From contig JABUUA010000003.1 of assembly GCA_021443405.1 (NCBI GenBank), forward strand, positions 25,638-55,159: a stretch of 29,522 nt of DNA, given 5' to 3'. A program made the translations under genes and the position numbers. This DNA is from Bacteroidaceae bacterium (GTDB taxonomy: Bacteria > Bacteroidota > Bacteroidia > Bacteroidales > Bacteroidaceae). Of the stretch, positions 1 through 7,300 are shown one piece after another. Under the pieces are notes generated by a model. It saw only the letters and a program-made list of their open reading frames with translations, did no database searches and had not been told where the DNA came from. Each line of letters starts with the position of its first letter. Position 1 is the stretch's first letter.

Positions 1-160
1 CGAACGCAGAGGAACACTCGCGTTCAGAGTACGAATAAGCGAGCGTTTTTCCAAATAAAAATTGGCAGAAAATCAGTTTGCGAGTGATGGGGCGTAAGGT
101 TGTGCGTCCATCGTTGCGGCATAATATGCCCTTACTTACCAGCGAAATTTTGCCAATATA

Positions 161-192
161 TTTGCTTTTTCTCGCGCTTAATACTACCTTTG
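161..192 (+). promoter_or_regulatory. Bacteroidota-type promoter for the split 5'-nucleotidase genes
   Basis: A -33 box TTTG (161-164) is followed after 20 nt by a perfect -7 box TACCTTTG (185-192), matching the Bacteroides sigma consensus TTTG-N19-21-TAnnTTTG. The -7 box ends only 5 nt before the ATG at 198, so the transcript is expected to start at or beside the start codon (leaderless or nearly so). If that start is not used, the in-frame ATG at 207 is the alternative. Confidence 0.7.
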
Positions 193-197
193 CAAGC

Positions 198-935
198 ATG
201 AAACACATGGTATTTCTTCTTGCACTGCTCCTTGTGCCCTGTGTACTTAGGGCGCAGAAGAGCATATCGAGCGAGCGTATAGAGGTGACGGCTTTCCACG
301 ACCTTCACCCCAACACCAAAGCAATGAGCGTGATAGCGCCCTATAAAGTGGCGGTGGACAGCGTGATGGCACCCATCGTGGGGCGCAGTCTGGTGGCCAT
401 GAGCAGCGCCCGTCCCGAGAGTTTGCTTAGCAATTGGGCGGCCGACGTGCTGGTGGAATGCTCGGATTACGACGGTGGCAAATGTGCCGACCTCGGCATC
501 ATCAACATCGGCGGCCTGCGTAGCAACATGCCCAAGGGCCTGGTGCGTCGTGGGGATATTCTGCTTATCTCACCCTTTCAAAACCGTCTGAACGTATTGT
601 ATTTCAAGGGTGACGCACTGCTGGAACTGATGAACGACATCGCCTCCACGGGCGGAGAAGGAGTGAGCCGTGAGGTGCGCATGCGGATTACGGCTGATAA
701 AAAGTTGGTGGATGTCACCGTGAGCGGACAGCCCATCGACCCAGAACGCATCTATCGCGTGGCGACGCTTGACTATCTGGCAGAGGGCAACGACGGACTG
801 GTGTCCATGAAGAAAGCCCAGCAAGTGAAGGGTAGCGACCTCATGACACGCGACTGCATGGTGAACAACATCCAGCGGAAGGGCGTCATCACCAGTCAGA
901 TGGAGGGTCGCATCACCATTGTAGAGAACCCTTAA
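198..935 (+). CDS. 5'-nucleotidase C-terminal domain protein, secreted
   Basis: This 245-residue protein is the stand-alone substrate-specificity domain of the UshA/5'-nucleotidase family. It has an N-terminal signal peptide (hydrophobic MVFLLALLLVPCVLRA, probable cleavage before Gln20) and no good lipobox. Family signatures are NIGGLRSNMPKG, SPFQNRLNVLYFKG and YRVATLDYLAEGNDG, the blocks that form the nucleoside-binding pocket in UshA. It lacks the metal-binding phosphoesterase domain, which is encoded by the next gene 14 nt downstream. The pair presumably works together in the periplasm to dephosphorylate nucleotides. The ATG at 198 was chosen because the hydrophobic signal starts there and a promoter lies directly upstream; an in-frame extension back to 78 would run through that promoter and add an unlikely leader. 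Confidence 0.9.
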   Translation: MKHMVFLLALLLVPCVLRAQKSISSERIEVTAFHDLHPNTKAMSVIAPYKVAVDSVMAPIVGRSLVAMSSARPESLLSNWAADVLVECSDYDGGKCADLGIINIGGLRSNMPKGLVRRGDILLISPFQNRLNVLYFKGDALLELMNDIASTGGEGVSREVRMRITADKKLVDVTVSGQPIDPERIYRVATLDYLAEGNDGLVSMKKAQQVKGSDLMTRDCMVNNIQRKGVITSQMEGRITIVENP

Positions 936-949
936 CACCGATTCCGAAG

Positions 950-1780
950 ATGATGAAGAACCGCATATTCTGCTTTCTCTTGTTGCTGGCCGCTGCTCTG
1001 TCGGTTGATGCGCAGCGACTGACCATCCTGCACACGAGCGACACCCACTCGTGCGTGGAACCCGTTTCGCCCAACGACGCCGACATCAACATGGCAGACA
1101 AGGGCGGCTTCGTACGCCGTGCCACACTCATCGACTCCTTGCGTCGCACAGAACCCGACCTGCTGCTGTTTGATTGTGGCGACTACTCCCAGGGTTCCGT
1201 ATATTATAATATGTATAAGGGCGAGGTGGAAGTGAAGTTGATGAACGCCATGGGTTACGACGTGGTCACCATCGGAAATCACGAGTTCGACTACGGTCTC
1301 GACAACATGGCACGCCTGTTCCGCATGGCGCAGTTTGCGGTCGTGTGCTGCAATTACAACTTTACGGGCACGCCCTGCGTAGGGCTCGTAAAGCCCTACG
1401 TCGTGCTGGAGCGCAAGGGACTGCGCATTGGCGTGCTGGGCGTTGCCCCTCGCATGGAGGGCCTTGTGGTGAAGTCCAACTACGGCGACACGGGTTACAC
1501 GCTTCCTTCTGAGGCAGCCCAGCCGGTGGTTGACCGCCTGCGCAACGAGGAGCACTGCGATGTGGTCATCTGCCTCTCGCACCTCGGCTACACCTTGAAA
1601 CCCGAGTCCGACGTGGAGTTCATTGCCCGCACGCGCGGCATCGACCTCGTGTTGGGTGGTCATTCCCACACCAATTTCACGAACGCCCAGTATTTCCCGA
1701 ACGCCGACGGCCGCCTCATTCCCTTGGATCATCAAGGCAAGAATGCCCGCTTCGTCGGACTCCTGCAGCTGGAGTATTAG
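950..1780 (+). CDS. Metallophosphoesterase, 5'-nucleotidase N-terminal domain
   Basis: This 276-residue secreted calcineurin-like phosphoesterase corresponds to the catalytic half of UshA-type 5'-nucleotidases. A signal peptide (about residues 1-21, ending DAQ) precedes the dimetal motifs: D31 and H33 in HTSDTH, G77-D78 in CGDYSQG, N110-H111-E112 in GNHEFD, H211 in LSHLGY, and H238/H240 in GGHSHT. All metal ligands of the family are therefore visible. It ends just after the phosphoesterase domain, where UshA would continue into the C-terminal domain; that domain is the preceding gene. Two start codons are adjacent (950 and 953); either gives the same signal peptide. It probably shares a transcript with the preceding gene and ends at the terminator at 1806-1845. 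Confidence 0.92.
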   Translation: MMKNRIFCFLLLLAAALSVDAQRLTILHTSDTHSCVEPVSPNDADINMADKGGFVRRATLIDSLRRTEPDLLLFDCGDYSQGSVYYNMYKGEVEVKLMNAMGYDVVTIGNHEFDYGLDNMARLFRMAQFAVVCCNYNFTGTPCVGLVKPYVVLERKGLRIGVLGVAPRMEGLVVKSNYGDTGYTLPSEAAQPVVDRLRNEEHCDVVICLSHLGYTLKPESDVEFIARTRGIDLVLGGHSHTNFTNAQYFPNADGRLIPLDHQGKNARFVGLLQLEY

Positions 1781-1805
1781 GACCTTTTGACGATTCCTAT
1801 ATAGC

Positions 1806-1845
1806 AAGAGAGAGTGTACCACTTGGGGACGCCCTCTCTTTTTTC
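1806..1845 (+). terminator. Rho-independent terminator after the 5'-nucleotidase pair
   Basis: AAGAGAG (1806-1812) pairs with CTCTCTT (1834-1840), and the 3' arm runs into six T residues. It lies 26 nt after the phosphoesterase stop codon and points along the plus strand. The mirror orientation has no T tract, so it probably does not serve the minus-strand gene that ends at 1866. Confidence 0.75.
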
Positions 1846-1865
1846 TAAAAAATCGGGACGTTTCC

Positions 1866-2255
1866 TTATTTGTCCTGGGTAACAATTGTTTCAGCGAAAC
1901 TATTGTCCACCATTCCTCTAACAATCAGTCTCCTTTTTTTGTTGGTTGTGTTGGGCGCAGCAGTTATGGTAATAGCGTTTTTGTTTATGGCTGTTATATC
2001 ACCTACACCCACAGCACGAGCTGAAAGCCAATCGTAGTCAACGCGTATGCTATCAGTGAGGACTATGCTGACCGAAGATTTTCCTACCCCTTGCCAATCT
2101 TGAATGCTTAGACCATAAACACAATCGTTACCATATATGGTTTGCGTTCCCCCATTTCGGTCGAAGTAAAGATGTTTGGGGTAGTCATGGTTCTCGCAAG
2201 CTACAACTATGAGTCCGACCATCAGTAGTTTCCATATTGTCTGGTAAGTTTTCAT
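1866..2255 (-). CDS. Small lipoprotein with one BACON-like Ig domain
   Basis: A 129-residue predicted lipoprotein. The N-terminal KTYQTIWKLLMVGLIVVAC is a type II signal peptide with lipobox VVAC (Cys20). The mature part is a single beta-rich domain of about 100 residues. Its C-terminal strand pattern (ITITAAPN, then RRLIVRG, then AETIVTQ) resembles the end of BACON and other Bacteroidales Ig-like domains, which typically finish in an 'ITVTQ'-like strand. BACON modules are usually attached to carbohydrate-active enzymes or surface lipoproteins; here the domain stands alone, so a specific role is not assignable. It lies 161 nt downstream of the TPR-HTH regulator on the same strand. Direct and inverted GTAC repeats (2333-2409) sit in between, so it may be transcribed separately. 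Confidence 0.7.
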   Translation of the reverse strand: MKTYQTIWKLLMVGLIVVACENHDYPKHLYFDRNGGTQTIYGNDCVYGLSIQDWQGVGKSSVSIVLTDSIRVDYDWLSARAVGVGDITAINKNAITITAAPNTTNKKRRLIVRGMVDNSFAETIVTQDK

Positions 2256-2332
2256 CGTTTTTTGATTTTTTTATTTGAACAATCAAAATTACAAAAAACC
2301 AATCAGACTAAGAGAAGAAACGGAGTTCAAAA

Positions 2333-2347
2333 AGTACACAATGTACT
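2333..2347. repeat. Perfect 6-3-6 palindrome, candidate operator
   Basis: AGTACA-CAA-TGTACT is a perfect inverted repeat upstream of the lipoprotein at 1866-2255 and downstream of the TPR-HTH regulator. Its size and symmetry suit a dimeric DNA-binding protein, but no such protein is identified; a chance palindrome in AT-rich spacer DNA is possible. Confidence 0.4.
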
Positions 2348-2392
2348 CTATAATTATTCTTTAACTTGCTGATATCCTATTACTTATACGGC

Positions 2393-2409
2393 AAAGTACA
2401 AAAAGTACA
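2393..2409. repeat. Two direct AAAGTACA repeats, 9-nt period
   Basis: AAAGTACA occurs at 2393-2400 and again at 2402-2409, just after the stop codon of the TPR-HTH regulator (on the minus strand). The same word core is present in the palindrome at 2333-2347 and in the loop arm of the terminator at 8194-8229. On the minus strand the segment reads GTAC-TTTTT-GTAC and could also form a short hairpin. Confidence 0.35.
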
Positions 2410-2416
2410 CTCTTTA

Positions 2417-4078
2417 TTATAAACGGTGGATGTTGGCATCAAAGGACTTGGAACTATGGCTACCGAATATTTTCAGATTGGCAGACCCACGCAGATTACT
2501 TACGCGTTGCTTGGAATAATTCATCAAGGCTGCAATTTCCGTGGGGATGAAATTGACACGGGTAAGTAGGCACACGTAGAATTCACGCTCGCTCAGCTCT
2601 AATTTATACGGGCTCAAATATGCATAGAATTCTGGCAGCAGCTTCTTTACAACTTCTTCGAAATCTTTCCATTCGGCAGTGGTGGGTACCATGATACCAC
2701 GGGTGGCGTACTTATGGAAATTTTGTATAATCTTATGTTGTTGCAGCCCCTGTTCTGTTTCCCACAGTTCCTCATTGATGTTATTCTGGTAAGCGGAGAT
2801 TATCTGCTTGAGCCGTTCTATTTCTTTCTGTTTCTGCTGCTCTAAATCACGTTGGTTGGTTCGGAGCATGAGGAGTTCGCTGCGGGCTTTGTCGAGTTGC
2901 AGCAAAGTGTCGTTGTAAGCCCTGTTCGTTTGGCTTATCTCGGTTTTTATCCATACGTTTCGTCGCTTGATGTAGTAATAGCTTAGGGCTGCAATTATCA
3001 GTATTCCGATTATCAGGAGGAACAACAAGCGTTGGAATGTACTGGTTTCTTTTGCCTTTCGGACGGCTGCCTGCTGATATTCCGTATAATCGTACAGCGC
3101 CTGAACGCGGCAAACTTCATCAATAGAGCGATGCAAATGCGAGGTGTCATTCGCATCGGCATAGAGCCGTGCATACTTTATCACAGAATCGGTGTTATGC
3201 AAATCGCCGAATGCCATCATCATTCCTCTGTAGCCAAATTCTGTGCAAAGGAGATGTGACGTCAGCGACAGCACTTTTCTGAAGCACCACAAAGCCGAAT
3301 CGAGTTGATTTGTTTGCTGATAGTAGACACCGAGGTAGTAATAAATCATTTCATTACCGTTATAGGCATTGCCGTCACTATCTACTAATCCGGAAACGTG
3401 GATGTATTCGTCGATGTTTTCCTTGAGTTTGTCAAATTCTCCTCGTGCCAAATAATGGTCAATGAACATGCCATTGACAGCGGCTGCCAAATCCTTATGT
3501 CCAGCGTTTAGATACAAATCACGGGCTTTTACCGTGCATGACATCACATGCAGACTGTCATGCATCTCGTAGTAAGCACCGGCCATATATTGCAGACAGT
3601 TGGCGAGCATCAGGGTATCGTTGGCCTTATATGCCAGGGATGCAGCAGTTTGCCAAACTGTCAGCTCACGCTGGTAATATTGCTGTTGGTGCAAGATACC
3701 TCCCATTTGGGCATAGATGCGGCTTATGGAAGCGAAATCGCAGTGGGCACTGGTGGTATCCGCCAACGCGACAGCGTTCAAGTAAGATTGTAACGCTCTC
3801 GGACTGTCGCCTCGGTCGCGGTACACGCAACCCATCATATAGTTGGCACGGATCTTTTCACTCTGGCTTCCGTTGCTCATAAAGTAGGTAAGCATTTCCT
3901 CGATACCCGTAAGCGTATCCATGAGCACGTAATTTTTGTTCAGGGTTTCAGCGTTACAAAGTTTTGCCTCCATGCTCCTCCTTTGTGACGAGGGACCGCA
4001 ATTTATCAGTCCTATAGCAACGAGGCTTAGGAAAACATAGGTCCATTTCTTTCGGAGTGATACTTGTGTATGTGCCAT
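2417..4078 (-). CDS. Membrane-spanning TPR / coiled-coil / HTH regulator
   Basis: A 553-residue protein of a Bacteroidales family that couples a periplasmic TPR sensor to a cytoplasmic DNA-binding tail. Residues 12-27 form a signal anchor ending in a possible lipobox (LINC, Cys27). Residues about 55-340 are helical TPR-like repeats (for example MMGCVYRDRGDSPRALQSY and YLGVYYQQTNQLDSALWCF). A strong transmembrane helix covers about 351-371 (LLFLLIIGILIIAALSYYYI) and is followed by a coiled coil to about 430. The C-terminus (about 494-540; LSEREFYVCLLTRVNFIPTEIAALM, then SKQRVSNLR) resembles LuxR/sigma-70 region 4 HTH domains. The ATG at 4078 is preferred over a TTG at 4087, which lies inside the -7 promoter box. 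It is divergent from the large secreted protein at 4380 and is a plausible regulator of it; the target is inferred only. Confidence 0.8.
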   Translation of the reverse strand: MAHTQVSLRKKWTYVFLSLVAIGLINCGPSSQRRSMEAKLCNAETLNKNYVLMDTLTGIEEMLTYFMSNGSQSEKIRANYMMGCVYRDRGDSPRALQSYLNAVALADTTSAHCDFASISRIYAQMGGILHQQQYYQRELTVWQTAASLAYKANDTLMLANCLQYMAGAYYEMHDSLHVMSCTVKARDLYLNAGHKDLAAAVNGMFIDHYLARGEFDKLKENIDEYIHVSGLVDSDGNAYNGNEMIYYYLGVYYQQTNQLDSALWCFRKVLSLTSHLLCTEFGYRGMMMAFGDLHNTDSVIKYARLYADANDTSHLHRSIDEVCRVQALYDYTEYQQAAVRKAKETSTFQRLLFLLIIGILIIAALSYYYIKRRNVWIKTEISQTNRAYNDTLLQLDKARSELLMLRTNQRDLEQQKQKEIERLKQIISAYQNNINEELWETEQGLQQHKIIQNFHKYATRGIMVPTTAEWKDFEEVVKKLLPEFYAYLSPYKLELSEREFYVCLLTRVNFIPTEIAALMNYSKQRVSNLRGSANLKIFGSHSSKSFDANIHRL

Positions 4079-4084
4079 GTTGCG

Positions 4085-4114
4085 CAAAGATACAAAAAAA
4101 AGAAGATATACAAC
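4085..4114 (-). promoter_or_regulatory. Promoter of the TPR-HTH regulator, leaderless type
   Basis: On the minus strand a perfect -7 box TATCTTTG occupies 4092-4085, with a weaker GTTG (4114-4111) 18 nt further upstream as the -33 box. Only 6 nt separate the -7 box from the ATG at 4078, so the RNA should begin at or next to the start codon with no room for a Shine-Dalgarno site. Confidence 0.65.
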
Positions 4115-4170
4115 AGTCCGACGTCAGTTTTTTCGATGTGGGTCTTTGCTGCGGTGCAAAACTCGTCTCC

Positions 4171-4197
4171 CCAGTGTGTTCTGCGAGTACACACTGG
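4171..4197. repeat. Perfect 9-bp inverted repeat in a divergent promoter region
   Basis: CCAGTGTGT (4171-4179) and ACACACTGG (4189-4197) are exact reverse complements separated by 9 nt, about 20 bp centre to centre or two helical turns. It lies between the divergent promoters, about 125 nt upstream of the -33 box for the secreted protein, which suits an operator or activator site. A hairpin in an unmapped upstream transcript is an alternative. Confidence 0.55.
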
Positions 4198-4321
4198 AGA
4201 ATACTGGAGTGCCCTCTATGGAGTACTTCAGCACCGGACACGAAACACGGGTGGGTACTGAGGATAACATTTGTATGTGTGCGTGGATTTTGTGGCGTTA
4301 TGAAAATAAAATATCCATCAT

Positions 4322-4352
4322 TTTGCGTTTTATTTTTTTGTTGTTATCTTTG
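4322..4352 (+). promoter_or_regulatory. Promoter of the large secreted modular protein
   Basis: TTTG (4322-4325), a 19-nt spacer and a perfect -7 box TATCTTTG (4345-4352) match the Bacteroidota consensus. The start codon is at 4380, giving a leader of roughly 20 nt, in contrast to the leaderless arrangement on the opposite strand. Confidence 0.75.
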
Positions 4353-4379
4353 CAGATAAAGGTAATCAAAAGAGCATCT

Positions 4380-7300
4380 ATGAAACGTTTTTTAGTCGTA
4401 GTGCTGGGCATTCTGGTCGCCGGAGCGATGTTTGCCCAGACGGATATGACGAGTTGTATCGTTAACCCCAGCTTCGAGAACAGCTTTGACGGTTGGGAGC
4501 AGGAAGGATTGCAACGACAAGGTAACGACGTCTTCAAACTGAAGGACGGCGCCACGTACGTGGAGAAATGGACAGGACGCGGCGGTAAGGTGGACAACGC
4601 CCACCTCGTCCAGAAGCTGACAGGTATGCCTGCTGGCACGTACACCCTCCGCTGTGTGGCACAGAACATTCAGGAAGACACGCCCGAAAAGGTACAGACA
4701 GGCGTGACGCTCAGGGCCAACGACCAGCAGACACAGGTGAACGTGGCCAGTGAATACACCGTGCAGACCACCATCGTGGACGGCACGCTGACCATTAGCT
4801 TTGTCATCAACAGCGCCACCGGCAACTATGTTTGCGTGGACGATTTTCATCTCACGCACGAGGCGCCGACGGCCGACACCTACGAGCAGATGCACCTTCA
4901 GATGCAGCAACTCGTGGACGAGGCGCTGGCCATCGACTGCCAGACGGGGACGAAGGAGCAGAACGAACTCGACGCTGCCCGCGAGGCGGTGGCACAACTC
5001 ATCCTGCAGCCAGTGCAAGATGGTGTGACGGAGGCTGTGACACGTCTGAAACAAGCCATCTACGACTACCGCTTGTCTATGGCCTCGGAGGACAACCCCG
5101 TGGACATGACATCGCTCATCGCCAACCCCAGCTTCGAGGTCAAGGGCACGGAGGGCTGGACAGTGGACGGCATGAATGTTCAGAGCAACGATTTCTTCAA
5201 CATCAAGAGCGGCACGACCTACATGGAGAAGTGGACCGGACGCGAATACATGGTGGGCGACTGCACCCTCTCGCAGCAGGTGTCTTTGCCCAACGGACGC
5301 TACCGCATCACGGCGGCAGCCCAGAACATACAGGAGAACACCCCCACGAAACAGCAGACCGGCGCTTTCCTCTTCCTCGATGAACAACGGACGGAGGTGG
5401 GCGTTCGCGGCACGTACACCTTGGAGGCTGTGGTCGTCGAGAACCAGGCAACCATAGGTTTCTGCACCCGTGGCGCGACAGGTAACTGGGTGGCCGTGGA
5501 CAACTTCACCGCCACTTACCTCGGACGCAGCGAAGAAATGCTGCTGACGGCCTTGGCCGAACGCATTGCGCAGGCGCAGGCCTTGAGCGTGGACTACCAG
5601 AATGCCGCCGTGAAGCAGACGCTCGTCGAGGCCATCGAGGCGGCGCAAGGCGTGACACAGAGCGAGACCATGGTTCCCGTCGCCATCGCGCTTCGCGACG
5701 CCATGGAGGCGTCACGCGCCAGCATCAGCGCCTACGCAGCCTTGGCAGAGGCCATAGCACTGAGCGAGATCTACTACGGAGAAGGCGTGGGTAACGACGC
5801 CGACACCTATCGTGCCAGCATCGACGCAGCGCAGCGTGCCTACGACGACCTGTCGCAAACGCCCGCATCCCTGAACGAAGCCGTGCAGGCCTTGCAGCGA
5901 GCCGACTTCTACTACCGCTTGCAGAACGCCACGGGTGCCGTGCCTGTGGTCACCACGTCGACCTACATCGCTCGCGGCGCCACGGGCGCGCTGGGGCGCA
6001 GCACCGTGAGTGGCAAGGGCGTCATAGAGCAGGGATTCTGCTGGGCCACGCACCCCAACCCCACCGTGTTGGACAGTCGCACGACCCTCAACTACTATAT
6101 CCACGGCCCCATGTACTGCATGGAACCGCTCGAGCCAGCCACAATATATTATGTTCGCGCGTACGCGCTCACGGAGGGTTATGCCGTTGGTTATGGCGAG
6201 GTGCGCAAGGTCATCACGCTCCCCATGGGACAATGTTCCTGGTCCTACGACTACGGAGCCGACCCTGAGGCCAACGAGCGTATCGCCTTCGCCGTGAACG
6301 ATGCCATCAACTACTACAACAACTGGTCGAGTGTGAAGGGATTCCATCCCAGTGTCCACTACGGTAGCGGCACACCCACAGCCGACTGCTCTTACGGCGG
6401 TTGGATGCGTGTGGGCCCCAACTCCGCCTATCAGCGCACGGGCACCATCCTGCACGAACTGAACCACGGTGTAGGCGTGGGCCAGCACGAACGCTGGTGG
6501 GACGGCAATCTCCACGATGGCAATTGGAAGGGCTATCGTGCCAACAGTCTTTTGCAGTTCATAGAGAATGACCCCAACGCCACCGTGGCCGGCGACGCCA
6601 CGCACATGTGGCCCTACGGCATCAACGGCGCTCACGAGGACACGGGCTGGCGTATGGACTATATCGCCAACGTAATGATTACGCAGGCGCTCCACGAAGA
6701 CGGCCTCGTGCCCACGGGCGGAGGATGTACGCCCTGCTACACCTTCGAGAGCGAGGACACCTGCGTCTATTACATCACCAGCGAGAGTGCGAAGTGCGGC
6801 CTTGGCAAAGGATATCTCTACGAGACCTCGACGGCTACCTTGAAATGGCAGCAACCCGAAGGAGAACTGACGGACGACGACAGTTTCGGCTGGCGCGTGC
6901 TGTTCCAACCACAGACGGGCTATTACCGCATACAGAACGTGAAGACGGGCCACTACTTCAGCTACGCCAGCGGAAGCGTGAAGCTCGCGAAGACCACGTC
7001 ACCCGGTCAGACGGAGAACATGCAGCTAATGAACGCGCGCAACGCCGTGGCCGTGGGCGGCGACCCCAAGGGGGCCACGGTGCGCGGTTACTGGATAATG
7101 GCCGGCAACAACACGCTGTGGCCTTCCGTGCTGGCAGCCAACACCACGGGCGGCACCGTGGCGGCCACGTTCGACCTTTCCGATGCTGCCGACGCGCAGC
7201 GCTGGGTCATGCTCACCGCCGACGGCATTGAGGCGGTGACGAAAGGCGCAGTCATGGCCGCCAAGAACCAGTTGCAGCGACTCCTGGACGGTGCCAGACA

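Larger units (their letters stand above)
4093..4379. other. Divergent intergenic region, regulator / secreted protein
   Basis: About 290 nt with no convincing gene. It holds the minus-strand promoter of the regulator at the left, a perfect 9-bp inverted repeat at 4171-4197, two ACTGGAG direct repeats (4193-4199 and 4205-4211), and the plus-strand promoter at 4322-4352. Open frames running through it lack any domain or start context and are read as chance. Confidence 0.6.

Noticed and set aside
1..50. Terminator-like hairpins (GAACGC 2-7 / GCGTTC 20-25; CTCGC / GCGAG then TTTTT)
   Set aside because: Short, mutually exclusive stems at the window edge, and the upstream gene is not visible; too weak to annotate.
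4077..4379. 101-residue N-terminal extension of the secreted protein
   Set aside because: It would precede a clean signal peptide and run through the promoter at 4322-4352; ATG 4380 fits promoter, leader and signal sequence.
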